Shown here: positions 50,801-63,400 of the stretch, in pieces | Numbering within the stretch: position 1 is the first letter of the stretch | How the letters are laid out: each line of letters starts with the position of its first letter | Origin: Lineus longissimus | Taxonomy: Eukaryota > Nemertea > Pilidiophora > Heteronemertea > Lineidae | Assembly (NCBI RefSeq): GCF_910592395.1 | Contig: NC_088315.1 | Location: 4,776,501 to 4,840,500, forward strand | Reading direction: 5' to 3' | Length of the DNA: 64,000 nucleotides | Translations under genes and position numbers: made by a program | The notes under the pieces: model-generated | What the model saw: the letters and a program-made list of their open reading frames with translations, nothing else | The model's database searches: none | Told to the model about the DNA's origin: nothing

Positions 50801-52569
50801 GACCTCAACTGGCTACGGAGACATCAGCGCCCATAGTGTATTTGAGATGTGTAAGTTGAATAATACCAGATAAGGAAGCCGATGACGATGATCGATACAT
50901 TTTATTTCAGTGTCAAGGACTCCGGCACTCAAATAGAATAGAACAAGTAGTAACTGATGAAAGTCTTCTTTTCCCGCTACGGAAATATTCCTCGAAATCA
51001 GAAACCTATTCTTTTGTGAGGTGTGATAAATGATTGACCAGTTTCATGTTCCTTCAATGATTGACATCTTTTTTTGTCGGAGTCCAGGCTTGGCCGCTTC
51101 GGCATACCCGATCGTTTTGTCTTCACAGCATATTTCTGTTTCAGTGTACGCCAGCCTGGTCATGATATGTGGCAAGCTACTTTTTGGTTTTGTCCTGGGA
51201 AACATCGCCTCTACACTTTCCAATGAAGAGGCACAGAGAACGGAGTATGACAACAAGCTATCGGCAATCACGGTGAGAGGTTTTTACTACTGACACGCCA
51301 GAGACAGTGTCACAACTGAAACCAGTCTTCAACATAAAGAATAGGACGTACACAACAGGACACAACCATCCTGGGTCACAACTGAAATCTAGTCCTCAGA
51401 ACGAAAACTTGAGTCTTCAGTATGGAGCACAGCTTAATAGGAAAATGATCATTTAGGTTCATACGGCAGTCCAGAAGTCCGTAGATGTCATTTACGAAAA
51501 GGAACATGGCTCATCACCGCCCAATTGTGACATATCTTCTGAGTTACATTCAGAGGTCCGTAGATTTAAGGCACATTCAAGTACTCATGGTATTAGTAGA
51601 GATCGGATAAAAATAGTTAATAAATGTGAATGTCATGGTATTGTTTCAGTCTCATCTCGTTGACCAAGAGGTTCCAACCACACTCACACAACGAGTGGTT
51701 GGCTATTTCAACTACCTCTGGATCCGTAACCAGGGAGTAGATCCCAAGGGACTTTTCAAGGATGCACCCTACTGCATGATCGCAGAGCTCACCTTGGAGA
51801 TGTCCTCAGACATGTTCGCCAAGGTAAGAAGAGCAAATAGTAGGCACATGGTGCAATTATCAAATCAACGTGTGCGAGGACTCGATTGACCACTATTCTT
51901 GCATTCCAGATCAACCTCCTGAACACTGCAGAGGACGCCTTCTTCCGTCTGCTTGCCGAGAAGATCGACATTGGCTTGTACATGCCAGGAGACAACATCA
52001 TCAAGAAGGGAGACATCATCACTGGGCTCTTCTATGTCTATAAAGGAGAGGCAAGTGGGGCACAAGCTCATTTTGCATCTTGAAAACAGATCCAAGGCCC
52101 AATTTTTGTTTATGACGTTGAAGTCTAATGGGCTTAACTATGGTATAGTTTGTGACTTATTGCGAGACACAACTGATGTATTGGAAAAGCATGGTAGTTA
52201 GTTTGTCCAATGGTTGTCTGGATGATACCAGCCTTTCGTATTTGGTCAAGCAGTTGCACCATGATGACACCTCCGAACACTGCCATTGTTCTAAAGAAAG
52301 AAATCCCTTACTTTCTTCAACAGGTTGAAATTGAGACTTCAGAAGGAACTTACAACACCATAAAAGAGAAAGAAACCTTCGGTGAGGAAAACCTCCTCCA
52401 TCAAATGACCAGCAAGGTGACCGTCTGTGCGAAGACACACGTCGACCTTTTCAATTTATCAAAGAAGGATCTGGATGAAGTGTTGGAGCATTATCCTGAA
52501 CTAAGAGTTGAAGTGAATGAACTTGGGCACGATATGTTTGGCATTACGTTTGCGCATGATGGCGAGTGA
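38154..52569 (+). CDS. CNGK: Four-repeat cyclic-nucleotide-gated potassium channel (CNGK / tetraKCNG type)
   Basis: One polypeptide of 2248 residues carries four channel repeats in tandem, each with S1-S6, a GYGD filter and a C-terminal nucleotide-binding domain. It is thus a pseudotetramer, as in sea urchin sperm CNGK, which hyperpolarises sperm in response to cGMP. Exons: 38154-38646, 38955-39140, 39345-39426, 39569-39746, 39885-40049, 40418-40564, 40755-40817, 41148-41354, 41538-41867, 42288-42456, 42787-43073, 43407-43582, 43860-44111, 44396-44759, 44968-45152, 45258-45725, 46104-46264, 46608-46725, 46914-47244, 47356-47499, 47679-48091, 48411-48775, 49076-49251, 49654-49725, 50026-50288, 50588-50850, 51145-51272, 51650-51823, 51910-52050, 52324-52569. 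All phases close. Two introns (after 39746 and 52050) need GC donors. The start is the first ATG of the open frame (TTCAAAATGACG). Filters lie near residues 254, 866, 1436 and 2005. Confidence 0.95.
39468..39494 (+). other. G-rich tract with quadruplex potential in a CNGK intron
   Basis: Six runs of three or four G separated by one or two bases lie about 40 bp after the donor at 39427, in the intron that splits the repeat-1 filter codons. Confidence 0.5.
42288..45152 (+). other. CNGK: CNGK repeat 2 (about residues 618-1095)
   Basis: S1 is NWEMFVVAVAFLIAVYNTFL, S3 VDLVSILPIELICLA, and S4 has LKLNRLIKVVK with three Lys and one Arg. The filter is ATMTSTGYGDISAHT, followed by an S6 ending IIAATLANMDSAK. 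The nucleotide-binding domain holds PGDIMIYSGEIGREMYLIK and YFGELGVIFSGKRTATVRA, so the Arg-Thr pair is intact. A helix (EEFDGLIAKGSKQ region in the next exon) leads into the next linker. Confidence 0.9.
45258..48775 (+). other. CNGK: CNGK repeat 3 (about residues 1095-1761)
   Basis: S1 begins AWTVFRVLLAIVVTCTLP. S3 is FIDLLAVLPIELFVLAA, and S4 (LARINRLIQVYR) has three Arg. The filter is ATTVSVGYGDIHATAG, which differs from the other three repeats at the two residues before GYGD (Ser-Val, against Ser-Thr). The binding domain has FFGEVALLFTCPRTASIRA with a complete Arg-Thr pair. The following linker (exon 48411-48775) is long and very rich in Lys, Asp, Glu and Asn. In sea urchin CNGK, as I recall from published work, the third repeat is the one whose cGMP site controls opening. 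Confidence 0.9.
49076..52569 (+). other. CNGK: CNGK repeat 4 (about residues 1761-2248), degenerate binding domain
   Basis: S1 region is YFSMCTTISAMIVGWTIGF and S3 is ALDFIATFPLDIFALAA. S4 is almost uncharged (YLRIIHLLHLYHPFKW). The filter ATMTSTGYGDISAHS is normal. In the nucleotide-binding domain the phosphate-binding cassette reads TFGEENLLHQMTSKVTVCA, so the Arg-Thr that repeats 1-3 carry is replaced by Ser-Lys-Val. Nucleotide binding by this repeat is probably weak or lost. The protein ends shortly after the C-helix. Confidence 0.88.
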
Positions 52570-52572
52570 AGT

Positions 52573-52630
52573 GGAAATTATAATTTAATTAGGGAAATTA
52601 TAATTTAATTAGGGAAATTATAATTTAATT
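52573..52630. repeat. Three tandem copies of a 20-bp AT repeat after the CNGK stop
   Basis: GGAAATTATAATTTAATTAG recurs three times starting five bases after the stop codon, the third copy incomplete. The unit contains the palindrome AATTATAATT. It lies in the 3' UTR. Confidence 0.85.
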
Positions 52631-55600
52631 TCTGTCGTTACCAACTACTCATTAGCTGCTCGAGATGGCACAACAGACATCTGGAGGCTGTAGTCGCCCA
52701 GAATGTTCTGCATGCCAAAATCAGGTCAGGAGAAACAATAGTTGGAATTTAAAATGTGATATCCGAGGTGTTCATCCACCAAGAGATGTATTTGTAATTC
52801 ATTCCTGGTATAATTGCCTTGCGAAGTCGACACCCGAGAAAGTGTTTACAAATCAATCAGCAGGTAAGATATACTTCTCGAGATCCCTTCAAATGGTTCA
52901 GAATATAGAATTTTATTAATTAAGCTGATAAGAGGCAATAATGTTCTATTGCAAGATGATTTTGTTAAACATTTCGCATTGTATTAGATACGCACTTCTT
53001 ACAATCCAATACCGTGAACAAAATTGTTTGTTATGTTCTGGTCAGTGCTCACATATTTCAAATTGACCAATGTACATGTAAATAAATTTGGAACTGTAAA
53101 TAGATTCATGTAAATAAAGGGTGCCGTGCAACCACATTTTTGACGTTTTGAAGTCCACCCAGTCTGTGACCATATCCCAACAAGTTATCCGTGGCCGACG
53201 GGAATTCTCTTCAACTCGGCATTTTATTTGATGCCTCTGGACAAATAACGGATATTTAAGACTGGGATACACAAATATATTTTATTAATGCTGTAAAATA
53301 GTACAAAATAAATGCTGTGATAAAATGGACGTTGCTTCCTAAATCTTAGTAGAACGGTTAAAATGGCAGGTTCTTTTGAAAAGCAATGAGCACCTCTGTT
53401 CTTGAAACGTCATTAAAAGCTTTGATGATTACACTTGAACATTATCAGCGTTTCCGTCATAAGTCAATGGAAGGGTGGCTTGAAATTGGCTGGATTGCTG
53501 GTTCAATCTGAAAAGACAAAGAATGTGCGAGAAAAGATTTATAATGTGGTTACTGGACATGTCAATTGCAAAATGACAAGGTAGGTCTACAAAAAAACTA
53601 AACTCAAAAACGTCAGATGCTAGCAGTTTCATAGGAATTAACTCATTGACTGGGAGGTGATATAATGGGACTGATATCACATTCAGACATTGAGGATTGG
53701 GCCACTCTGATTAGGTTAATATCAACAGTGGGTATGCAAGCTTACCTGTAATGAAACAAGTTGGATTTGTTATTTGGTGTGTGTAAGCACCAACCAATGA
53801 CATCAGATATCACCTCACCAGGCTGAAATCAGAAAGCAAGGCAATGTTCAGGCAACGAGATTTAAAATGGTAAGCAGTCTGCTCCAGTGTTGTGTGCGAC
53901 ACAATATTAAACAATTTACACAGGGAAAGACATCAATGAGGTTTCATTAAATCCCAAAGGCAGTATTCCACAATTGGCATCAAAGTGTCAAAGACTAGCA
54001 TACATGGAAAGTGAAATTTAAACATATTACTAATATCTGATTGCAGGCAACTACTTCTTTGGTTGAATTCTAGTCAAAGTATATGCAAGGCCTCTAAAAA
54101 TCTTGTGTTCTCAGTTGTAATTAATACATGTACATATCCATGGCCACTACAATAGTATGCCATCTACATTCAATTTGGCGACACAAGACTTAGGAAGGTA
54201 TTTTCTTCGGACAAAGCTTTCGTCGGCATATATAACAAGCATTGAAGATGTGAGATCACCTAACTATCCCATTAAAACATAATTTTTCTGCAAGATAGGA
54301 TATCATCTTTAAATGATCCCATCTGACACTTGTACAGCATTTCGTTTCTTGTAATAATTAGTGCACATCATATGACAACCAGTTGAATTGAATGTTGACT
54401 TAATAATAATATTGACATTATGAGAACATGATTAATTAGTTATAAAGCGGAACGCATACTTGCAAATTTATCTTAGTGACAATCACAACATTGATATACT
54501 TGAAGTAAAGAAAGGAGAAAACGGCCTAATGCTTATCAAACCAGTTTGTACTGCTAAAATGTGTTAAAAACAGCAGGTGACATTCAAAACTTTATACACC
54601 CATTGAAGTTGTTTTCATCATTTACATTAACCTTGGCGATTCTGTGACTGTTTCTCATATAACAGAAGTTTCAATTAGCAAGGACATCTACATGTACTTC
54701 TCGGAAGGGTTCAAATACAACCAAAACATGTTGTCCATCATAATAGAACTAGCAACAAACATTCTTTATGCGATGACTAAATTATATCAATAAGAGATAC
54801 TGAGAAAAAAGGTAATATCCAATAGTAAATAGTACAATTACTTTCGAGCCAAACTATTTTGACTAATTCACTCTGTAACCTGTGACCTCGTCACAATCAA
54901 CGTGTGGTGGCGACGTGGACTAATATTTCAAAATGGCAACGATGAAAGTCATAACAAGGACTATATTCTCACATAGACCCTCTAATATTTAGAGTGGGGT
55001 TTTGGCTAATCACCCTAAAATCGCTTTATACCGGTGAGAGTGACATGCAAGATCTACTTCATTTCTTTCCCAATACCTGAGCAACTAATACAAGGGACTA
55101 CCAAAATGTATGTGATAGCAAAAATAAATGAAGACTCAGATTTCTACTCCATTGCTATCTCCAGGGCTGGAATATTGGAAAGCAAGTCAGCTTAGCTTAC
55201 AATATACAACCATAACGCATTGTTGACGAGTCGTTTCATGGACAATAATAATGTACACTAAACGACATGTCAACATGCTGTTATGTGCCAAATGCTTTCA
55301 AACAACCTGGCGCTGAGGAATGATACAGTCACTTGGAGTACCCCTAAATGTGACACAATTGCAAATTTTAACAAGATTATCATCCACAGATAAAGTGTAT
55401 GGTACCTTTTTCTGCAGTAGATTATGAACGAAACTTGAATGATCTCATCAACCCAAATTACAGAACTCAAAGACACCTTACAATAAGTTTTTGTACGAGA
55501 ACAGAGTTCTCCTAACATTTGGGACCAACTTGGGGTACCCTTTTTTGAGAAAGATGAGGACACTGTTAATTGGGTTGATGAGAACAGAATGTTTATCAAA

Positions 55601-58110
55601 ATTACCTACTAATATAACACCATGTACAAAGTGATTTTTACCTGAACTTCTCTTCAAGAATGTTGCACATCGGGTCTTTATTCTTTCGCATCACTTTTGT
55701 GATTCCTAGCGTATTTAGTGAAGAAATTGCGATTAAGACATGCATAGGTAACATATACACTACCATATTCATGTACACCTATGGACAAAATGAAAATTGG
55801 GCGAAGTCAACAGGACTTTATCCTATCCTGAGAAAGCTTATCTTTTCACAAGCTTCAAAAGTTAACAGTGGAACTGAAACCTCTGTATCAAGGACACCTT
55901 GTCCTAAATCGAGAGGTGCGACTACAAAGTCACAGTGGTCAACATGAGAGGAAACTACCAGTTTTGGAGGAAGAATGAGACGTTTAAATGATAGAGGGCG
56001 CCCTGCTATCTGAGGTGTGTCTTTAATGTTTGAAGCTTGTGAAAAAACAAGAAACACAGTTTGACAAACATTCTTGGGCACCGAGTGAGAATGATTATGC
56101 TTATAAAGCATGCATTACATCGTTTCCTGTGGTATGGAGTTGTTGATAAAACCATACCTAAACCACAGGCATTTTGCTGGAACAACTGTTTGGCCTAAGG
56201 TTTGGGCTCCAACTTACTGCCGCAATAACATGTCAAGCCAGTTCCCACACCAGCGAATACAACACAAGTAAGACCAGTCTACCTCAAGGCCTCTGTTTTC
56301 ACCAGAAGCATGTATTCTTTTAGTTTTCCACATATAAAATAACTCCAAATTTACAGACAACTGACATTGCAATTGTTTCCTAATTCATATTGAAACTTAA
56401 ACGCCTCATGCGAAAACAGGAGGATGTACAGAATACCAATACAAGTTTTGGTGTTTCAGCATAGACCCAAAGCTGTGGAAAGACACATTATCTGCTCCTA
56501 CCATCACTTTGAAAGGCTCAAGTGACTTTCAGTTACCGAGGACACAAATAGGTCAGGAACCATCCCATGAACACTTTAGGTAAGACAACTGGCAGTTGAA
56601 CAAAACTATTTTGAGTACAAAGTTCCAAGTTTTGTGAAAGTGCTACTGGATGAAATATGCAAAACGCGAAAAATGGATTTCACTTCAAATCAACCCAAGT
56701 TAAAAATGGAAAAATAACAACGCGTTTAAGACAAAACACATTCATTTTAATTGACAGCTTGAAGCACTACAGTTTTATTGGGACCAAAAACGCGAAAAAA
56801 GGTACGATAGCTGCAGCGCGATTAAAACAGTAAAACGTCGGTGAATCCAATTAATGAAGTATACTTAGTAATCCCACGCTGCGTGAAGAAATCTAACAAT
56901 GATAATCCTAAAATGACGCTGATTTTCCATCTCTATTCTCTTCTCTTCCACTCCTCTCTCCCTCCATCTCTTATCCATCCTGAGTTCTTTTCAATTCACT
57001 TGATCCTGCAGCCACTTTGACCACCTCTTTCTCCAATTCCATGCAATCCATGATTTCTCTAATCCATGATATTTGTACAACTCGAAGTGTTTACATAACA
57101 AAGTTCACACAATGTTTATAATCTATACGTACATGACTTTAGTGCTACGCTTACAATTTACACCGTTGTGGATATTACAATAAAGATAGAGTAGCCCTTG
57201 TATTTCACCTAGAAAGGACAGAAAGGTAAAACATTAGTTTTGATTAAAATGCGACTTATACAGTTGGTGAGCAACTAATAAATGGAAATACATGATAAAT
57301 ATCTCCAGACGGATATCTGCCCTTTCTTCTTGATCTCTCAGCAATCTGAATACAAAGGAAAAATTTCAATAAGTCTCTATGAATACCCAGTTTTAGATAA
57401 GAGAGGTCGCACACTGCCTGACTCAGGACTCTGAGGTGATTGTGACTGTTGGACCTGGGAAAACAATCAGTCATGTCATTACAAGTGGAAAAGACCCATT
57501 CAAACTTCTTTTCAACATCACACGTTTTAAAGGTGACTTTGAATTGACCTCGTAGTGGGAGTCGGGACAATGTACAACCTCTCCAATATCACCAAATAAA
57601 CCAGGGAGTGGTTAAACCAGTGGCTAATGCATGAAACATTGATGTTGGTGAAATGAACAGAGACATGTAAACACAACCTTTGTGGGACCGCTCAGCAAAA
57701 TTCTTTAGCATTATAATAGTCATCTGAGGAAAATCACACATTGCAACTGACAAAACCATTCCCATGTTACCAGAAACCAGAAATGCATTCAATGTGACGT
57801 GGCGAAATTAATGGTTCAAACTATTCGATTTCAGCAACAATAATTGCACACAACAACACGCAGAAGCCATGTTTTCAGACCACCATCAAATGACAACAAA
57901 TGCGTCTCTCATCTGCAGGTTAAACCAGCTATCACTAGGTTTAATCTTGATCCGAGGTCTCAAGGATTGCAAAATTTTCCCTTCACGGAGAGAGCTTGAG
58001 CAAAGGCAGTGGTCAGAACCATGACGGGCTTAATTTAACTTTCAAATAAAAGAACTTGTGAAGATGAATGTTGAATAAACTGTACATTCATGAACATAGA
58101 TCATAAGTGT

Positions 58111-58208
58111 TCATCCTGAGGAAATCCGGGGTTTATGTTCACTTTCCTGCCCTTCACACGGGACCAGGTACCGCAAACACCACCCCCCCCCCGATTTCCT
58201 CAGGATGA
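58111..58208. repeat. Foldback with perfect 16-bp arms and a C-tract
   Basis: TCATCCTGAGGAAATC at 58111-58126 is matched by its exact reverse complement at 58193-58208. Pairing continues inward between CGGGG and a run of ten C (58183-58192), apart from one extra base. The loop is about 50 bp. It may be a small foldback element or a structured part of a 3' UTR. Confidence 0.7.
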
Positions 58209-60461
58209 TGAATGTCCTACTCCTGCAACACATGACTTGCAACAACTGCTGGAAGCCACATGACATAGTCATTCCACAAAATGGTTTATCATACATAACT
58301 TCCGTAAGAAGCCATGGGCAAAGCAATTGCAGTCAAGTTTTTATAATACACATTATCTAAGTTCTAACTAATCTTTCCTAAACCACTCATCAGGAAAAAC
58401 CATACTCGAACTACCTACATGTAAATCATACTGTGCCCAGCACGCATTTTACATGTGCAGCATTTGAGTTTGCAACCGACAAAGCAGAATTTACGAGTGA
58501 TGGCCTTTAGCCAGGAAACGCTCAAGATCACAAGTCTAGGGGGTAACACTGGGCAAAGGCCATTCATGACATTTGTCACACTGCACTGAATGGTTAACCA
58601 TTTAAAGAGATAAAAGTTTGAACACGCATTTATTGAACTATACACAGAAATAAATAGGTTATGATGGGAGAAGTTAATTCACAGGGTGATGACTGATGAA
58701 TGTTGCGAGCTCCTGAAAAGGCCTAAAAACTTGTGAGATTAAGTACAATACACAATGAACCGTTATGTACATGTAATTCAAGAATATCAATGGCAACTGA
58801 TTCAAAGACATGGAATAACTTTTATACATTTGCAGGCGATGATACAGGATCTCTAAGAAAGAATGCACTCTTCCTTGTATCATTTCTACCCATCATAAAC
58901 AGCAAGATTGTTTTTGGTCTCAAACAGTTCAAGTGGCAGTCCACCAGTTCACAAATCAGTCAACAATGACATTCTGTTAAGGACAAATGCATATTTTCTG
59001 AGACATCTTGTACCTGTAACTGCATTTTGTATCAATTCAGGGAATCGACTGACCAAGAATTTCTATCGTATACAACATGTTTAGCAACGCCCCATTTTGA
59101 TTGAGTTTACAATACATTATCACCCCATTGAATATGGGATGGCAATCAAAGTTATTGATGTCAATGAGATTGCTGTTTCCAGCATGTAGTGTAAGCTATT
59201 AGGTGCACTCTCTTACAGAGTGAAGCAAAAAGCATATCAACAGCACAGACACGACAGACAATAATCAAACAAGACCAAATCGACAATCAAATACATTTTT
59301 TTCATTTCAGCTCAGGGCAGAGCACAACAGGCCAAGAAGATGGCTCAAGTGAAAATCATTATTTCTATCTTATCATTCCTTCAAGTTCATGAAGTGAGCC
59401 TGCTGGAGTTCCTAAGAACACATATTTATGTAGCACAGAAAAAAATAAACGCTGCATTTACTCTCAATATCATCACAACCAAAAAACTTATATTATTGGA
59501 TAGCTGACTGATTTTGACTAAAAATTGATGTTTTGCCTTTTTGGCAAAGCACTTTAGTTTAGATAAAAAATAACACAAAATCCAAACACTAATTCTAATC
59601 TAATGGACAGATGTCGCACCAAGCTCACAGGCACAACAGAGCATGAAATATTCAACCTCTTATTACTAAAACTTTACACGCAGGTCTTCTTATTCATACA
59701 AATCCTACGCCCAACTCCTGTTTCAAATACAACTTTCTATCCATATATTATTACCAGAGTTACTTTTATCTATCAAAACAGGCGTAAATAATCAAACTGC
59801 ATCGAGAATGGACTGAAAGGCCAAGCATTTCTGTATCAAGCAGCTTATTCATGACATACCCTTATTCAGTTATTGTAATACACAATCATCTCATTGCGTG
59901 CCTGCGCAAAGAAATTTGTCATCTGCTCCCCACCATCTGCTCAGCAGCATCTCAACATTAAGATACATGTAACTGGAATTATCAGATGATAATGGGTCCA
60001 GTCCAACACTTCACAGAATTGCTGGGCCTTCCACTTCAAGCTCAATATGTATCATGATTCAAATGATCATCAATGCCAACAAACTATATTTTTGGATGAC
60101 TATTGAAAAATTTACCCAGGTTTTCAAGAACAAGTCTGTTTTTAATTCAAAGGGAGAATATAGGCACAAAAATTCGAGAATATTTTTCATTGAAAATCAG
60201 CCCTCACTAAGGAGTCAAATTCAACCAAAATGACAAATTTGCGACCAAATTTGGCACTCACTAGAAATATGGCTCCCCTTACTTGCCACCCCTGTGCATA
60301 TATTTTACCTTTTATGACAAATGACACCAACATGAATAGTAAATGCATAAATTGTTCACATCACTGTTCGAGTTGCATTCAAAAGACTCAGAACATCTCC
60401 ACCAACCCAATAATTTGTTCAGATCTCTACTTTTCCCACCCTAATTTCCTACATACCTCGC

Positions 60462-63400
60462 TCAATGTCTTCTGCTACTGCTACTAGTACTGTAGCGCTC
60501 ACTATCTCGCTCCCGATCACGCTCTCGATCGCGATCACCGTCTCTATGGCGACTACTCCTCTCCTCGTGGTAACGTTCGCTACGTTCACTGCGATCACGA
60601 CTACGCGTGCTCGCTTTTTCACGTTCGCGACTCCTTGAGCGATGCCTGCTGCGTTTCTCGCGGTCATCATGACGATCGCGTTCACGTTCGCGTGACCATG
60701 ACCTTGAACGTCGATCTCGGGAACTCACTCTGGATACAGAGAAAAGAACATAAATCCATCATTTTATTTTATGCAATCAGGAATAAACTTAATAATCATG
60801 TGGTACCCAAAATAATGTGAAGCACTTGGAGCGATGAAACTGCATTAGATAGAAGTCTCAGTAGACACAATTAGCTTTCAAGTGCACTTCAATCTTACAA
60901 CAACAACACTTGCAATAACTCCAACTCATAGCAATACCAAAACGATCACTTACTCTGACCCATATAATTTGGACTCGACTCCATGTAGAGTATCCTGGAG
61001 TGACGTGATGCAGATCTTACACCTGTCATCGTTGGCAATCTTTGACTGTTTGATCAACGAGATGGCAGTAACCAGCGTCTCAATCGCACTCGCGTATTTT
61101 CCTACAAGGAATGAAAACTGTTGTGAGAACTAGCTTAAGAATGGTCTTGGTGAAAACTAATTAGTTAATTTACACCTCCTCTTACAATTAGTTAGTATCT
61201 ATTGCTAAACAATGTACCTCAACCAAGTCCAAAATCTTAAGGTTTGAGATAGCTAGGTCAAGACATCAATATTTCAACTTGCAGTGCATGCCCTTTTTCT
61301 CAAAACCTCAAAACTGACAACCTGTGCTCTTTTGCAACAAATTTGGAGGCGAGCTGCTATCACAATACTCATTTATGAGTAGACTTTACCTTGTCTTGCA
61401 TCCTTGACCACCTTGTCTATTGCACTGCGCATAATCGTTTTATTCTGCTCAAGCATGTCTTCAAACTCTTGTTCGGTGACAGATGGTGTCAGTGGATCAC
61501 GGTCACGATCATGTCTGGAATGAAGATCTTTGTTGTTATCACGCTAAACTAAGGGAAGACGTGAAGTTATGCGGTAGACGTGCCATCTAGTGTACTATGA
61601 TACTTCTCTGCCAATACTGTAAACCATTGTATTTCTGTCGCCCAAGAGAACACTTGCAAACTGATCAGCCTAGCAATTACAAGCGTTGTAACAGGTTTTT
61701 TATATCCCATCGGAGAAATTGACATTAATAACACACTATCTTCACCTGTGATGTACAAGTAGCATCATTGTCAACTTATGGCTTATAATAAAAGATTGAA
61801 AACGGGCATAAAATAACTTTCTGATAACAACAGAGCAACATGCAATTCAAAAAAACAACACAAAAATGAATTGAAAAGAAAAAAATATTCAATGCCCACT
61901 TGCACTGGTTACAGGTTTCACAGGAAGAATGTATGGGCCAGTTTTTCTGGAGGCTAATTTCCATCAAGCAGAATGTAGAGTTGTCGCATTCAGTTTTTAG
62001 GCTCTTTGGTACATTCTTACTGAAACTTGTAGAAACCAGAATGAAGTTAGAACTTTAAAAAAAGCGCATGTTGGTAGTTGGACACTCACAAACTTGTGTG
62101 GCTGCTTCCATTACTCATAGATGAAGACCGGGAGGGAGGGAACGATTTATGACTACTGTTACTGTACAAAAATAGATGACAAGACTTAAAACCAGGTAAT
62201 TAAGACATGACACAGCAACTAAGATCCTAGTTTGCCGCATGACAGAACAGAAACACTTAGCATGATGATGAAGAGACGCATCGCAACCGAGGCATTCCCC
62301 GCCTTCTGCCACTACAGGAAGAAATAAAAACAATGTGCTAAAAGCAACGCACTAAAAAGCAATGCCACACACACAAACATGCTTCATAGGCATGAGCTAT
62401 TTGGTCTGTCTAAATTGTTTAGCCACACGTGTTGTTTACAAGTACTTGCTTTTATAAAAGCATGGGAAAGTCCAAGATATCGATAAACATTTGCAGAGGA
62501 GACTAAGGCAAATTAAGCACAGCATGATTTAATTCTGTATTTGTTCTTGTGCAAAAACATTCAAAACCTGTTTTGGCAACAATCAAGCCAAAACATGAAA
62601 CAACCATTAGTTGAGTTTTTCCGGCAATGCTAGCTAACACAATCCTCTGGACATTCAGGATGTTTTGGACCTGTGGCAATGTAGACAGACTTGTTACAAC
62701 ACCCAGCACCTACCTCTCTGGGACTGCTGCCCGATCATACGGGTCACCCGTATAAGTTGCCACAGGACGACCATACGCATCTACGGTGCTGGCATTGAAC
62801 AGAAATGACACCACTATAAAGGAGCCAGCTGCTGGCGAAGCTTAGGCACAAGTGGCAAGTGAAAACAAACATTGACCCTGGCAGACACAGTGAACAGTTT
62901 CAGTACCGACCGTCACTGCATGAAGTGTAGGTAATTCTGCATCTTCTCAAGGTAAGTGCATATGTCCACACAGGTTCCACTTTTCTTGAGGCGCACTCAC
63001 AGATCGAGTTGCCTTGAAAGGGGTTAGGAGTGGAACAGCAGATTGTTTGTTTTTATGTGGTCTGCACCACAGATTCAACTATCTGGTTCACAATCAGTGA
63101 ACTGTATAAACACTGAATCTTTCTGCCACACAAGTAGATAAGACTTGACTGGCAGAAAGTCAACATTTTGGGTATGATCTGACACACTAAAACATCTTTG
63201 TCACACAGCATATCTGCTACCATGTCACTCACCTTTCTGGAGGAGGCCTGTGCGCATACGGATCGCTCGGGTAGGACACTGGCGGTGGTCGGCCATAGGG
63301 ATCTGGCTGAACAGGCTGAAAGTGATGTAATAAAGGATGAGGCTCTGTTTAATGTGGATGCCAAAATAACCATTACTAACATTTACGCATTTCAAATGAC

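Larger units (their letters stand above)
52570..60461. other. Convergent 3' flanks of CNGK and CPSF6; no coding seen
   Basis: AT-rich sequence between two convergent genes. For CNGK there are candidate poly(A) signals AATAAA at 53113-53118 and 53308-53313. The right part is probably 3' UTR of CPSF6. Open frames here are short and have no recognisable homology. One foldback at 58111-58208 is listed separately. Confidence 0.5.

Noticed and set aside
52665-52919. 84-codon open frame just after CNGK with several Cys
   Set aside because: It lies in the 3' UTR and has no family resemblance. The Cys spacing near its start (CSRPECSAC) is suggestive but unsupported.
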